NCBI RefSeq assembly: GCF_947500655.1
Contig: NZ_CANMSK010000017.1
Location: forward strand, 33,296 to 97,295
Reading direction: 5' to 3'
DNA from: an uncultured Psychrosphaera sp.
Lineage (GTDB): Bacteria > Pseudomonadota > Gammaproteobacteria > Enterobacterales > Alteromonadaceae
DNA: 64,000 bases
Positions 16,601 to 27,621 of this stretch are shown one piece after another. The translations under genes were made by a program, and so were the position numbers. The notes below the pieces were generated by a model. That model did not search any database, was not told the origin of the DNA, and saw only the letters and a list, made by a program, of their open reading frames with translations. Every line of letters begins with the position of its first letter. Position 1 is the first letter of the stretch.

Positions 16601-18444
16601 AAGATTGGCTAAATAAATCCTCAAAGACGAATAAAAAACAAACTCAAAGCCGACGCTCTGCTAATGCAAAGTCGCTCGGTAAAAAGCCGCTTGGCAATAA
16701 ATCAAATAAGCAAGCCAAACAAATCGCTAAGCCGGGATTTAACCGTTGGCGTTTTCAGTTTGTGGTTGTGTCTTTAGTTTTAGTTTTCAGTATTGTGGTT
16801 TCCAGAGCTGCATTTTTACAAATTATTCAACCTGACCGTTTACGTATAGAAGGTGATAACCGTACTGTTCGTATTAAGGAAGGTACCGTTCAACGTGGCA
16901 TGATCACTGACAGAAACGGCGAAGAATTAGCGGTAAGTGTACCAGTACAAACTATTTGGGCCGATCCTAAACAAGTACTTGAGTATCCAGAATTTGAAAC
17001 TGACGTTAGGTGGGAAGCCTTAGCGAAAGTTTTAGATATGCAAGAGCATGAATTAGTAGCCCGTATTACCAACAATTCAAAAAAGCGCTTTATTTATCTT
17101 AAACGTAAAACTAACCCTGTTGTTGCCGATTATGTTCAGCAGCTTCGTATTCCTGGTGTCCGTTTAAGAGAAGAGTCAAAACGCTATTATCCGGCTGGTG
17201 AAATTACCGCGCATATTGTTGGCTTTACCAACATAGATGGTAAAGGCATCGAGGGGATAGAGTTACGTCATAATGATTGGATGATAGGAACGCCAAGTAA
17301 GCGTAAAATAATTAAAGACGCCAAAGGCCGAGAAATCGAAGTTTTGGAAGAGGAAAAAGGTTCAAAACCACAAAATGTAGTATTGACCATAGATCAACGA
17401 ATTCAATCTGCCGTTTATCAAGAACTTAAAAAAGCAGTACAGACTTACGAAGCTACATCCGGCTCTGCCATTGTCGTTGATGTAAAAACGGCGGAAGTAT
17501 TAGCTATGGTAAATAGCCCGTCATTTAATCCTAACAATCGTAATAATGTACCACTACGCAGTATTCGTAATAGAGCAATTACCGACACTTTTGAACCGGG
17601 TTCAACGGTTAAACCTTTATCAGTTATTAATGCGCTAGATTATGGTTCATACGGTACGTTAGATTTAGTCGACACTTCACCGGGTTATATGCGCCTTGGC
17701 GGCAGCCGAGTTTCTGATCCGAGAAACCGTGGTCAAATTAGTTTAGCGGATGTACTTAAATTTTCTTCTAATATGGGCTCTAGTAAATTAGCGTTATCGA
17801 CACCTAAAGAGTCATTTTTAGATATTTTTTACCGCATGGGATTAGTTGATTACAGTGGTATTGATTTAATTGGTGAAAGCACTGGGATATTCAATGAACG
17901 CAGACGTTGGTCTGATATTGAAGTTGCGACTTTATCTTACGGTTATGGTATTTCAGTAACGGCGGCTCAATTAGTAAAAATGTATACCACTATTGGTGCT
18001 GGTGGCGTAAGTAAGCCGTTATCTATTGTTAAAACAGAATTGAAAAAACCAGAAGAGCAAGTGATCAGCAAAGAGATTGCTAATGACGTACTTGCCATGA
18101 TGGAAAGTGTGGTGAGTGCGGATGGTTCTGGTAAACGTGCAATTGTAAAAGGTTATCGCGTTGCAGGTAAAACAGGTACAAGTATAAAAGCGGTTGGCGG
18201 TGGTTATGGAAATGACTACGTCAATGTATTTGCTGGAGTAGGTCCAGTATCTAATCCAGAAATAGCAATAGTGGTGGTGATTAATGAACCGAAAGGGGAT
18301 TATTATTATGGTGGAGAAACCGCAGCCCCAACCTTTGCGAAAATAATGAGACAGACATTGAGAACATTGAACATTGCGCCCGATGCATTAGGGGAATCTA
18401 AAATTCAGTTGGCTGATGTTAAAAGGGAGAGCTCTGGTGACTAA
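16597..18444 (+). CDS. ftsI: Septal peptidoglycan transpeptidase FtsI (PBP3)
   Basis: A 615-residue class B penicillin-binding protein that cross-links septal peptidoglycan together with FtsW. One transmembrane helix lies at about 53-76, then the pedestal domain, then the transpeptidase domain. The transpeptidase motifs are S336-T-V-K339 (EPGSTVKP), S390-S-N392 and K525-T-G527. The start is GTG at 16597, overlapping the ftsL stop. The cytoplasmic tail before the membrane helix is about 50 residues and rich in Lys, Arg and Gln, longer than the roughly 20 residues of E. coli FtsI. The 3' end overlaps murE. Confidence 0.97.
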   Translation: MKDWLNKSSKTNKKQTQSRRSANAKSLGKKPLGNKSNKQAKQIAKPGFNRWRFQFVVVSLVLVFSIVVSRAAFLQIIQPDRLRIEGDNRTVRIKEGTVQRGMITDRNGEELAVSVPVQTIWADPKQVLEYPEFETDVRWEALAKVLDMQEHELVARITNNSKKRFIYLKRKTNPVVADYVQQLRIPGVRLREESKRYYPAGEITAHIVGFTNIDGKGIEGIELRHNDWMIGTPSKRKIIKDAKGREIEVLEEEKGSKPQNVVLTIDQRIQSAVYQELKKAVQTYEATSGSAIVVDVKTAEVLAMVNSPSFNPNNRNNVPLRSIRNRAITDTFEPGSTVKPLSVINALDYGSYGTLDLVDTSPGYMRLGGSRVSDPRNRGQISLADVLKFSSNMGSSKLALSTPKESFLDIFYRMGLVDYSGIDLIGESTGIFNERRRWSDIEVATLSYGYGISVTAAQLVKMYTTIGAGGVSKPLSIVKTELKKPEEQVISKEIANDVLAMMESVVSADGSGKRAIVKGYRVAGKTGTSIKAVGGGYGNDYVNVFAGVGPVSNPEIAIVVVINEPKGDYYYGGETAAPTFAKIMRQTLRTLNIAPDALGESKIQLADVKRESSGD

Positions 18445-19939
18445 TTGGCAAGATATAGGACAGCAATTAAAAAAGGCTCAAGTTGTACTTGAGCCTTCTG
18501 CACGTTTAATACCTGACAGTAGACAGGTAACTAAAGGTGATATATTCATTGCCACAAAAGGCTTTGACCAAGACGGTGCTAGTTATATTAACAAAGCATT
18601 AGACTTAGGCGCGGTGGCGATTTTAGTATCTGACGCTTGTGATGAACACTTGTACAATAAGCTAAGTAATGTGGTGTTAGTACCAGATTTAGAGAGAAAA
18701 ATAGCTAATATAGCCAAAGAGTTTTATATAAAAGATCAGTCGGTTTCTATGCCGGTTATAGCGGTTACTGGCACCAATGGTAAAACCTCTATTAGTCATC
18801 TTTTGGCGCAATTAAGCCAAATTTGTTTACAGCAAGAGTCTGCGGTTATTGGCACTATTGGCACTGGGTCGATAAACGACTTACAGCCAAGTAGTAATAC
18901 CACGCCGGGTGTTACCGAAATATATCGTTTAATTAGTCAGTTTTTAGTGAAAAATTATGGCTCATTAACAATGGAAGTGTCTTCTCATGCTTTAGAGCAG
19001 GGGCGCATTGAAGGACTAGATTTAGACGTTGCCATCTTTACCAATTTAACGTTAGACCATCTTGATTACCACGGTACGATGGAAGCGTATTTTGAAGCCA
19101 AAGCAAAGCTATTTAATGAATACCAACCTAAATGTGCTGTGATAAATGTAGACGACAAATATGGTCGTCGCCTTGCGGATATGGTTGCCAATCAAACTCG
19201 AGTGATTGCTTATGGTCAATCGGATAACGTTAAAGCTTATTCAGATTATGTTTATATTCGTGGTTTTGAGTGCCATACACATGGCTTATCAATCGACATA
19301 GAATGGCAAGTTATCGGCGCTAAAGAAGAGTGCTTTTTACAATTGCCAATTTACGGTGAATTTAATTGCTTAAATTTAGCGGCTGTTTTTGCAACTGCGT
19401 TAACGTTAAATTGGCCAATTGTTGCTGGTCATTTTAGTCAATTAAAACCGGTTCCGGGACGTTTAGAGTTATTTGTAAAACCTAACCTGCCCGTTGCTGT
19501 TGTTGATTATGCTCATACTCCAGATGCACTTGAACAGTCTTTGTTAGCGGTAAGAAAACATTTATCCGGTGAGTTATACGTTATTTTTGGTTGTGGCGGT
19601 GAGCGTGATGTAAGTAAACGTCCAATTATGGGGAAGCTTGCTCAAGAGCATGCAGACCATGTGATCATCACTAACGACAATCCAAGAACAGAAGATGAAG
19701 ATAAGATCATTGCGGATATTGAAGCTGGAATGACAGGTTCAAATTATCAAATAATTAAAAGCCGTAAAGAAGCCATTGAACTTGCGTTACAAAGTGCAAC
19801 GGCAAGTGATGCTATTTTAATTGCCGGTAAAGGTCATGAAACGTATCAAGTTATCGGTACTGAAAGTATTGATTACAATGAACGGGATTATGTTGAAAAA
19901 CTAATGGCTACATTTACCAATCATGGCGGCATGATATGA
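18437..19939 (+). CDS. murE: UDP-MurNAc-L-Ala-D-Glu:meso-DAP ligase MurE
   Basis: A 500-residue Mur ligase that adds meso-diaminopimelate in the cytoplasm. The ATP-binding motif is VTGTNGKTSISHLL, and the DNPRTED motif that selects meso-DAP is present. The start is taken as GTG at 18437, with AAAGGGAGAGC just upstream, overlapping ftsI by eight bases. An in-frame ATG at 18416 lies before that ribosome-binding site and would add seven residues. The stop overlaps murF (ATGA). Confidence 0.95.
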   Translation: MTNWQDIGQQLKKAQVVLEPSARLIPDSRQVTKGDIFIATKGFDQDGASYINKALDLGAVAILVSDACDEHLYNKLSNVVLVPDLERKIANIAKEFYIKDQSVSMPVIAVTGTNGKTSISHLLAQLSQICLQQESAVIGTIGTGSINDLQPSSNTTPGVTEIYRLISQFLVKNYGSLTMEVSSHALEQGRIEGLDLDVAIFTNLTLDHLDYHGTMEAYFEAKAKLFNEYQPKCAVINVDDKYGRRLADMVANQTRVIAYGQSDNVKAYSDYVYIRGFECHTHGLSIDIEWQVIGAKEECFLQLPIYGEFNCLNLAAVFATALTLNWPIVAGHFSQLKPVPGRLELFVKPNLPVAVVDYAHTPDALEQSLLAVRKHLSGELYVIFGCGGERDVSKRPIMGKLAQEHADHVIITNDNPRTEDEDKIIADIEAGMTGSNYQIIKSRKEAIELALQSATASDAILIAGKGHETYQVIGTESIDYNERDYVEKLMATFTNHGGMI

Positions 19940-21366
19940 TAAATGTCCCGTTAAAATGGATCAAAGACACGTTATCGTTAACCGATGAGCAAGTGCTTAA
20001 TCTGCCTAGTGATAACTGCTCAGAGCAAAAGGTTGTGGCCTTCTCAACGGACAGCCGAACGATTAAAGCTGGGCATGTATTCATTGGATTACGCGGTCCT
20101 AATTTTGACAGTAATGCCTTTATTGAAGATGTAAAAAATAAAGGGGCTATCGCAGTTATTGTCGATACACCAAGTCCAATTGATATTCCTCAATTTGTGG
20201 TTGAAGACACGCTGATTGCCTACGGCAAATTAGCCGCAAAAGTTGCATCTACCGTTAATGCTAAAACCATAGCGATTACTGGAAGTGTCGGTAAAACGTC
20301 GGTTAAAGAAATGTGTGCTGCTATTTTATCTCTCAAAGGTAATGTATTAGCTACTAATGGCAATTTTAATAATGAAATTGGTGTACCTCATACATTAATG
20401 CGTTTAGAGCCGAGTCATGAGTATGCGGTAATCGAATTAGGCGCAAATCATATTGGCGAAATTGCTTACACCACAGAATTAGCTCAGCCGGATGTCGCTA
20501 TTTTAAATAATGTTGCAGAAGCGCATTTGGAAGGTTTTGGCAGTATTCAAGGTGTGGTTCAAGCTAAGGGTGAGATTTTTAACGGTTTAAACGATGACGG
20601 TATCGCTATTGTAAATGGTGACTCTGAATTTAAAGAATATTGGTTAACACGTTTAAATCAGAAGTTTCATGCAAATCCAAAACATATTTTACAGTTTGGT
20701 TTAAGTGCTGAACTGAACTCTATACCGGGTACTGTCACCGCCTCAAATATAAGCTTAAATAAACTTGGCTGTGCAACATTCACTTTACATATTAATGATG
20801 AAAGTATTTCGATTGAGTTGGTTCTCCCTGGAAAACACAATGTAACGAACGCATTAGCTGCTGCGGCTGCGTGTTATTCAGTTGGGGCAAGATTACAGGA
20901 AATTAAGACTGGTTTGTTAAACATGGCCAGTGTGAAAGGTCGAGTCGACATACACCAAATTTCAGATAGCGTATTAATTATAGATGACACCTACAATGCG
21001 AATGTGCAGTCGGTTAAAGCGGCCATTGATTTATTGTCAAGCTATGAAGGTAAGAATGTATTTGTATTAGGTGATATGGCAGAGCTAGGAACAGACACTA
21101 GACGTTATCATCAAGAAGTAGGTGAGTACGCACTAACTAAAAATATAGATGTATTGATGTCAATTGGTGAATTAAGCCAAAGTGCGTCGTCGGTAATGAA
21201 TGAAAAAGGTGAACATTTTAGTTCTCAAGCTGATGTGATAACAAAGCTTGAACAATTAATTAGTAACACAGAGTGTGCAATTTCAATATTAGTGAAAGGT
21301 TCCAGAAGTGCAAAAATGGAACAGATAGTTGAACAAGTAATTGCTAATAATAGTTTAAGCAAGTAA
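19936..21366 (+). CDS. murF: UDP-MurNAc-tripeptide:D-Ala-D-Ala ligase MurF
   Basis: A 476-residue Mur ligase that completes the UDP-MurNAc-pentapeptide. The P-loop is ITGSVGKTSVKEMCA. The central-domain NNEIGVPHTLM and the C-terminal DDTYNANVQSVKAA motif are diagnostic for MurF. It overlaps murE by four bases and precedes mraY by 21 bases. Confidence 0.96.
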   Translation: MINVPLKWIKDTLSLTDEQVLNLPSDNCSEQKVVAFSTDSRTIKAGHVFIGLRGPNFDSNAFIEDVKNKGAIAVIVDTPSPIDIPQFVVEDTLIAYGKLAAKVASTVNAKTIAITGSVGKTSVKEMCAAILSLKGNVLATNGNFNNEIGVPHTLMRLEPSHEYAVIELGANHIGEIAYTTELAQPDVAILNNVAEAHLEGFGSIQGVVQAKGEIFNGLNDDGIAIVNGDSEFKEYWLTRLNQKFHANPKHILQFGLSAELNSIPGTVTASNISLNKLGCATFTLHINDESISIELVLPGKHNVTNALAAAAACYSVGARLQEIKTGLLNMASVKGRVDIHQISDSVLIIDDTYNANVQSVKAAIDLLSSYEGKNVFVLGDMAELGTDTRRYHQEVGEYALTKNIDVLMSIGELSQSASSVMNEKGEHFSSQADVITKLEQLISNTECAISILVKGSRSAKMEQIVEQVIANNSLSK

Positions 21367-21387
21367 GAAAATGAGAAAGGTAAGATT

Positions 21388-22470
21388 ATGTTAGTTTGGT
21401 TAGCGGAATATTTAACGCAGTATTATTCTGGTTTTAATGTGTTTTCATATATCACATTTAGAGCCATCCTAAGTGTGCTTACAGCTATGGTGTTGTCATT
21501 ATATTTTGGACCAAAATTAATACGTAAATTACAACGTATGCAAATTGGACAAACAATTAGAGATGACGGTCCAGAAAGTCACTTAAGTAAGTCAGGTACA
21601 CCCACCATGGGCGGCATTCTTATTTTAGGCTCAATTGCTGTGAGTACTTTATTATGGGCTGATCTTTCTAATCAATATGTTTGGGTTGTCCTAACCGTTG
21701 TGCTTGGTTATGGAATTGTTGGTTTTGTTGATGATTATCGTAAGGTTATTCGCAAAGATAGTAATGGGCTTATTGCTCGTTGGAAATACTTTTGGTTGTC
21801 GGTTATTGCCATTGTTGTTGCCGTCTTTTTATATATGAATGCTGAACACCCTGCAGAAACATCATTAGTGGTTCCCTTCTTTAAAGACGTAATGCCGCAA
21901 CTTGGTTTGTTATATTTATTAGTGGTGTATTTTACTTTGGTTGGAACCAGTAACGCGGTTAATTTAACAGACGGACTTGATGGGCTTGCGATTGTGCCAA
22001 CTATTATGGTGGCCGCGGCGTTAGCGTTAATTGCGTATTTAACCAGTAACGTTAATTTCTCTGAATACTTACATATTCCTTATATTCCAAAAGCAGATGA
22101 ACTTACCGTTGTGTGTACTGCAATTTTTGGTGCAGGCCTTGGCTTTTTATGGTTTAACACGTATCCGGCGCAAGTATTTATGGGCGATGTTGGCTCATTA
22201 GCTTTGGGCGGAGCTTTAGGTATTATTGCCGTGTTAGTTCGCCAAGAGTTAGTGTTGTTTATTATGGGTGGCGTATTTGTAATAGAAACAATGTCGGTGA
22301 TTTTACAAGTAGGGTCTTTTAAATTACGTGGTGAACGTATTTTTAAAATGGCACCAATTCATCATCATTATGAATTAAGTGGTTGGCCTGAACCTAGAGT
22401 AATTGTGCGTTTTTGGATCATTTCTTTGATCTTAGTTTTAATTGGTTTAGCAACGCTTAAACTTCGCTAA
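21388..22470 (+). CDS. mraY: Phospho-N-acetylmuramoyl-pentapeptide transferase MraY
   Basis: A 360-residue polytopic membrane enzyme that transfers phospho-MurNAc-pentapeptide to undecaprenyl phosphate, making lipid I. The motifs [24 protein letters not shown] and the cytoplasmic histidine loop [14 protein letters not shown] are all present. About ten transmembrane helices; normal length. Confidence 0.97.
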   Translation: MLVWLAEYLTQYYSGFNVFSYITFRAILSVLTAMVLSLYFGPKLIRKLQRMQIGQTIRDDGPESHLSKSGTPTMGGILILGSIAVSTLLWADLSNQYVWVVLTVVLGYGIVGFVDDYRKVIRKDSNGLIARWKYFWLSVIAIVVAVFLYMNAEHPAETSLVVPFFKDVMPQLGLLYLLVVYFTLVGTSNAVNLTDGLDGLAIVPTIMVAAALALIAYLTSNVNFSEYLHIPYIPKADELTVVCTAIFGAGLGFLWFNTYPAQVFMGDVGSLALGGALGIIAVLVRQELVLFIMGGVFVIETMSVILQVGSFKLRGERIFKMAPIHHHYELSGWPEPRVIVRFWIISLILVLIGLATLKLR

Positions 22471-22489
22471 TTTAAAAACAGAGAGCATT

Positions 22490-23884
22490 ATGTCTAACAC
22501 ATTGAACAATAAATTTATTCAAGAATTACAGCATAGCAAAGTAGCTATTGTTGGTATGGGCATGTCTGGCATGTCAGTTCTTAGATTTATGTTGGATAAA
22601 GACATAACGCCCAAAATTTTTGATTCTCGTTTAGTTCCGCCAATAGCAGAAAAAGATCAACGTTTTATTAATCAGGTTGAGCGTCAATTTGGTGAGTTCA
22701 ACATTGACGAATTTAAAGATTTTGATTATGTCATTGTTAGCCCAGGGATCAGTTTAAAAGAACCTGCATTAGCAAATGCCCAACGTTATAACGAAAATGT
22801 ATTCTGTGATGTAGAGTTATTTGCACGTATTAATAATAAACCAGTTATTGCGGTAACGGGCTCAAATGGTAAATCTACTGTAGTAGCTTGGCTTGAAGAC
22901 TTTTTAGGCCGCATGGGGAAAAATGCAGTAGCCTGCGGTAATTTTGGTGTGCCGGTTTTGGATGTTATTGAATATGGTTATAACGGTGAACCTGTTGATA
23001 TTTTCATTATGGAATTATCAAGTTTTCAGTTGGAATCAACCCACAGCTTAATATGTGAAGCGGCAACTGTGCTTAACGTTACGCCAGATCATATGGACAG
23101 ATATGAGTCATTTTCTGAATATAGCCGAGCGAAACTTCGTATTTATCAACACTCAAAATTATGTCTATATAACAATGATGACTTTGAAACCAAACCGTTA
23201 TTAAATTGTAATAAGGTACATGCATTTGGTACAGAGGCACAGTCTCGTGCTGAAAGTTACTGGTACTTTAATAAAGAAACTGAAGAGCTCGTTTTAAATA
23301 ATGAAGTAATTGGTAATTTAGGGCAGCTGTCTTTATCTGGCTCACATAATGGGTTAAATGCGATAGTTGTATTAGCATTAGCCAATGCCCTAGGTGTTGA
23401 CCCTGTTGAAGAATTTCATAATCTTAGTCATTTCACTGGCTTACCGCATCGCTGTAAATTTATTGCCGATGCTAATGGTGTCTTGTTTGTGGATGACTCT
23501 AAAGCAACAAACGTTGCATCAACACAAGCTGCCATAAATGGATTAGCAAAATCTTCTGAAAAGAACATAGTATTGATTGCCGGTGGTGATGCAAAAGGCG
23601 CTGATCTTTCTGAATTACGAGACGATATTAATAAACATGTTAAAAAGGTTATTGCCTTTGGTAAAGATAAAATTCAATTCACTGAATTCTTAAAGCCAGA
23701 ACAATTAGTGTTAGTGAACTCTATGGCTGAAGCTGTAGAGCAGTCGGTTAAATTAGTGCAGCAAGGGGATATCGTTTTATTATCACCCGCTTGTGCAAGT
23801 ATTGATATGTACAAGAACTATCAACACCGTGGAATTGACTTTAAAGACAATGTGTTAGCCGCCATAAGTGGGTTAACTAAATGA
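22490..23884 (+). CDS. murD: UDP-MurNAc-L-Ala:D-Glu ligase MurD
   Basis: A 464-residue Mur ligase that adds D-glutamate. There is an N-terminal Rossmann-like stretch VAIVGMGMSGMSVLRF, the ATP-binding VTGSNGKSTVVAWL, MELSSFQLESTH, and a C-terminal DDSKATNVASTQAA motif typical of MurD. Overlaps ftsW by four bases. Confidence 0.96.
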   Translation: MSNTLNNKFIQELQHSKVAIVGMGMSGMSVLRFMLDKDITPKIFDSRLVPPIAEKDQRFINQVERQFGEFNIDEFKDFDYVIVSPGISLKEPALANAQRYNENVFCDVELFARINNKPVIAVTGSNGKSTVVAWLEDFLGRMGKNAVACGNFGVPVLDVIEYGYNGEPVDIFIMELSSFQLESTHSLICEAATVLNVTPDHMDRYESFSEYSRAKLRIYQHSKLCLYNNDDFETKPLLNCNKVHAFGTEAQSRAESYWYFNKETEELVLNNEVIGNLGQLSLSGSHNGLNAIVVLALANALGVDPVEEFHNLSHFTGLPHRCKFIADANGVLFVDDSKATNVASTQAAINGLAKSSEKNIVLIAGGDAKGADLSELRDDINKHVKKVIAFGKDKIQFTEFLKPEQLVLVNSMAEAVEQSVKLVQQGDIVLLSPACASIDMYKNYQHRGIDFKDNVLAAISGLTK

Positions 23885-25059
23885 GTAAAATTGGTTTTGG
23901 TTTAGTTAGTTTAACTAAACGGAACAAAATAAAAGAACAAGAGCCGGTTTTTTATGACCGAGGTTTGTTATTTCTGGTACTTGCATTATTGGCGTTTGGT
24001 TGGGTTATGGTGACCTCAGCATCTTTGCCAATATCGGAAAAGTTATACAATAACGAGTATTATATTTCTATTAAACACGCTGGCTTTATTATTGTTGCAT
24101 TAATGTCTATGTTGGTTGTTTTGTTCTTTAAAATGCAGTGGTGGCAACGTTTTAATATGCAATTGCTACTTGTTGCTGTCGTATTATTAATTGCGGTTTT
24201 ACTGGTCGGTTCTACCGTAAATGGTAGTCGTCGTTGGTTGTCAGTAGGGATCTTTAATTTACAAGCAGCAGAAGTCGCTAAGTTGTTCTTCTTTAGTTTT
24301 TTGGCTGGGTATTTAGTACGTCAGCATGAGCAGCTAAGAGAAAATGTAATTGGTTTTGCTAAGCCACTTGTTGTGTTTATGATCTTAGCTATTTTATTAC
24401 TGATGCAGCCAGATTTAGGTACGGTAATTGTGATGTTTGTTACAACCGTTGCTTTGTTATTTTTAGCTGGCGCAAAGATTTGGCAGTTTATTGCATTAAT
24501 CGCTAGTGGTTTATTAGCTATATCGAGTCTTATTATTTTAGAACCATATAGGATGAGACGTGTAGTATCTTTTGTCGATCCTTGGGCTGACCCTTTTGGT
24601 AGCGGTTACCAGTTAACACAATCACTAATGGCTTATGGTCGAGGTGGTTGGTCGGGTTTAGGGCTAGGTAATAGTATTCAAAAATTAGATTATTTGCCTG
24701 AATCACATACTGACTTTATTGCTGCGGTTATTGCAGAAGAAATTGGATTTTTAGGTTTATCTATTTTGGTATTAGCACTTGGTTGGCTGGTGTATAAAAT
24801 TTTAAATATTGGCCGTTTAGCTATGGAAAAGTCTCAACATTATAATGGTTTTTTTGCTTATGCTATTGGAATTTGGATTGCCTTTCAGGTGTTTGTAAAT
24901 ATAGGTGCAAGCGCCGGTATGTTGCCAACTAAAGGATTAACTTTACCTTTTATATCATATGGTGGCAGTAGCTTAATCGTATTTTCTATTGCCATAGCCA
25001 TAGTATTAAGAATTGATTTTGAAACACGCGCACTTGAACGGTCAGAAGCTAATGAATAA
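23881..25059 (+). CDS. ftsW: Septal peptidoglycan glycosyltransferase FtsW
   Basis: A 392-residue SEDS-family polymerase working with FtsI at the septum. About ten transmembrane segments. The GSTVNGSRRWL loop, the LMQPDLGTVIV segment containing the conserved catalytic-site Asp, and FISYGGSSLIV near the C-terminus are family signatures. The 3' end overlaps murG. Confidence 0.96.
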   Translation: MSKIGFGLVSLTKRNKIKEQEPVFYDRGLLFLVLALLAFGWVMVTSASLPISEKLYNNEYYISIKHAGFIIVALMSMLVVLFFKMQWWQRFNMQLLLVAVVLLIAVLLVGSTVNGSRRWLSVGIFNLQAAEVAKLFFFSFLAGYLVRQHEQLRENVIGFAKPLVVFMILAILLLMQPDLGTVIVMFVTTVALLFLAGAKIWQFIALIASGLLAISSLIILEPYRMRRVVSFVDPWADPFGSGYQLTQSLMAYGRGGWSGLGLGNSIQKLDYLPESHTDFIAAVIAEEIGFLGLSILVLALGWLVYKILNIGRLAMEKSQHYNGFFAYAIGIWIAFQVFVNIGASAGMLPTKGLTLPFISYGGSSLIVFSIAIAIVLRIDFETRALERSEANE

Positions 25060-26179
25060 TAACAATACATCTAAATGTGCAGTCATTATGGCAGGCGGAA
25101 CTGGTGGACATATATTCCCAGGTTTAGCGCTAGCTAAAGCATTAACCATTCAAGGTTGGAATGTTGAATGGATTGGAACGGCAGATAGAATGGAAGCTGA
25201 TATAGTTCCTAAATATAACGTTCCTATTCATTATATTGAAGTTAAAGGCGTGCGCGGTAATGGTATTAAACGCTTAGTGAAAGCACCGTTTATGTTGTTA
25301 AAAGCATTTTTACAGGCAAGAAAAATATTTAAGCAATTAAAGCCTAATTTAGTTATTGGTTTTGGTGGTTATGCTTCTGGTCCTGGAGGAATTGCAGCTT
25401 GGTCATTAGGTTTACCTTTAATTGTGCATGAGCAAAATGCCGTTGCCGGAATGACGAATCGTTGGTTAGCAAAAATAGCTAAGAGAACCTTGTTGGCATT
25501 TCCAAACGCAAAAGTATCGTTGCAAGGCATTGACACTGAAGTGGTTGGTAATCCTGTGCGAGCTGATATTGCCGATTTGAATAAAATACCAAAGCGTGGA
25601 TTAACTGCACAAGATGAAATTAGAATATTAGTTATTGGTGGGAGCTTAGGTGCTAGGCCTTTAAATCAAGAGTTGCCGGATGTGTTTTATCAATTACATC
25701 AACAAGGTTTAAAAATTAATATTCATCATCAAGTGGGGAAAGGTAATAAACAAACTGTGGTGACTGAATATACTAACGCTCAATCTCATTCAGGTTCAGC
25801 TGCTGAGTTAGCCGTTACTATTGACGAATTTATTGATGATATGCCATCTGTTTTGTCATGGGCTGATTTGGTAATATGTAGAGCTGGTGCATTAACGGTT
25901 TCTGAACTTGCAGCGTCTGGTAATGTCGGAGTATTTATACCGTTACCTTATGCGGTAGATGATCATCAAACAGCCAATGCAAATTGGTTGGTAGAGGCTG
26001 ATGCCGCGGTATTAATGCCGCAAAATGAAATTAAACAAAAGCTTGTTTTAACGTTGACCGAGTTGATTAACGACCCTAGTAAAATCAACCAAATGCAGAA
26101 TAATGCAAAACAACAAGCAATATTAACCACAACCGACCGTATGGTTGAATTGTGCCAAGAAATGGAAGTAAGTCATTGA
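25052..26179 (+). CDS. murG: Lipid II synthase MurG
   Basis: A 375-residue GT28 glycosyltransferase that adds GlcNAc to lipid I on the cytoplasmic face. The glycine-rich loop [16 protein letters not shown], the [12 protein letters not shown] segment and the UDP-binding [15 protein letters not shown] are intact. The start is the ATG at 25052, inside the ftsW end. A longer frame from 25013 would add 13 unconserved residues. Confidence 0.96.
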   Translation: MNNNNTSKCAVIMAGGTGGHIFPGLALAKALTIQGWNVEWIGTADRMEADIVPKYNVPIHYIEVKGVRGNGIKRLVKAPFMLLKAFLQARKIFKQLKPNLVIGFGGYASGPGGIAAWSLGLPLIVHEQNAVAGMTNRWLAKIAKRTLLAFPNAKVSLQGIDTEVVGNPVRADIADLNKIPKRGLTAQDEIRILVIGGSLGARPLNQELPDVFYQLHQQGLKINIHHQVGKGNKQTVVTEYTNAQSHSGSAAELAVTIDEFIDDMPSVLSWADLVICRAGALTVSELAASGNVGVFIPLPYAVDDHQTANANWLVEADAAVLMPQNEIKQKLVLTLTELINDPSKINQMQNNAKQQAILTTTDRMVELCQEMEVSH

Positions 26180-26181
26180 GT

Positions 26182-27621
26182 ATGCAAATTAACTTCGAAA
26201 ATACAGCGATGCGCCGATTAAACACTATTCACTTTGTTGGGATTGGTGGCGCAGGTATGGGAGGTATTGCCGAAGTTTTATTAAACGAAGGTTATCAAGT
26301 CGCGGGTTCTGATATTAACGAAAACACCGTTACCCAAAGGCTAAGAGAGCAAGGTGCCATTGTTCACATAGGTCACAGTGAAGATAACTTAGATAATGTG
26401 AGTGTTGTTGTTGTTTCAAGTGCAATAGATGAATCTAATGTTGAAATTCAAACGGCACGTAAACGTCGTATTCCTATTGTTCGTCGTGCTGAAATGTTGG
26501 CAGAGTTAATGCGTTTTCGTTTTGGTATTGCTATCTCTGGAACTCATGGCAAAACAACCACAACTAGTTTAATTGCAAGTATTTTTGGCGAAGCAAAAAA
26601 AGATCCAACCTTTATAATTGGTGGTCTACTAAATAGCGCAGGGACTAATGCGCGTTTAGGTAAAAGTCATTATTTAATTGCTGAAGCCGATGAAAGTGAT
26701 GCATCGTTTTTACATTTACAACCTATGATATCGGTTGTAACAAATATTGAAGCAGATCATATGGAAACATATGGTGGTGACTTTGAAAAAATGAAACAAA
26801 CATATATTGAATTTTTACATAACCTACCATTTTATGGCCTTGCTGTTGTGTGCGGTGATGACGATGTTGTGCAAGAAATTTGCAGTAATTTAGGTCGTAA
26901 AGTTGTGACTTATGGATTTAATAATTATAACGATTATGTGATCTCTGATTTCAAACAAACAGGGACTCAAACTTCGTTTGCGGTGAATTCTGTAGATAAA
27001 GAATTGTCTATCACGCTTAATTTACCCGGTGTACATAACGCATTAAATGCGACAGCTGCTATTGCAGTGGCGCATGAAGAAGGTATTGATGATACTTTTA
27101 TTATTGCGGCATTAGAAAAATTTGAAGGTATAGGTCGTCGTTTTCAACAGCATGGTGATTTTGATACTGGCCGTGGCATTGTGAAATTAATGGATGATTA
27201 TGGTCATCACCCAACGGAAGTTGCTGCAACTATTGCGGCTGTGCGTGCTGCTTGGCCAGAAAGACGAGTTGTAATGTGTTACCAACCACATAGATACAGC
27301 CGTACCAATGATTTATATGATGACTTTATCAGAGTGTTATCTAAAGTTGATTGTCTGTTATTACTTGATGTATATAGCGCGGGTGAAAAACCAATTGTAG
27401 GTGCAGACAGTCGTAGTTTGGCTCAGTCAATTCGTGTGCGTAATCATATCGATCCTATTTTTGTTGCAACGCCAGCAGATTTACCTCGTGAGTTAGCAAA
27501 CGTGATCAATGATGGTGACATTATTATCACTCAAGGTGCTGGCAATATAAATTCAGTATTAAAAACCTTAGTTGCGTGTGAAATGAAAGTTGAGAAGCTA
27601 GCTGAGGTTACTGAGTTATGA
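26182..27621 (+). CDS. murC: UDP-MurNAc:L-alanine ligase MurC
   Basis: A 479-residue first Mur ligase of the pathway. [17 protein letters not shown], the ATP-binding [25 protein letters not shown] and [10 protein letters not shown] are all conserved. The ATG at 26182 is chosen: it follows the murG stop by two bases, has GGAAG upstream, and the alignment to E. coli MurC starts nearby. The stop overlaps ddl. Confidence 0.96.
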   Translation: MQINFENTAMRRLNTIHFVGIGGAGMGGIAEVLLNEGYQVAGSDINENTVTQRLREQGAIVHIGHSEDNLDNVSVVVVSSAIDESNVEIQTARKRRIPIVRRAEMLAELMRFRFGIAISGTHGKTTTTSLIASIFGEAKKDPTFIIGGLLNSAGTNARLGKSHYLIAEADESDASFLHLQPMISVVTNIEADHMETYGGDFEKMKQTYIEFLHNLPFYGLAVVCGDDDVVQEICSNLGRKVVTYGFNNYNDYVISDFKQTGTQTSFAVNSVDKELSITLNLPGVHNALNATAAIAVAHEEGIDDTFIIAALEKFEGIGRRFQQHGDFDTGRGIVKLMDDYGHHPTEVAATIAAVRAAWPERRVVMCYQPHRYSRTNDLYDDFIRVLSKVDCLLLLDVYSAGEKPIVGADSRSLAQSIRVRNHIDPIFVATPADLPRELANVINDGDIIITQGAGNINSVLKTLVACEMKVEKLAEVTEL

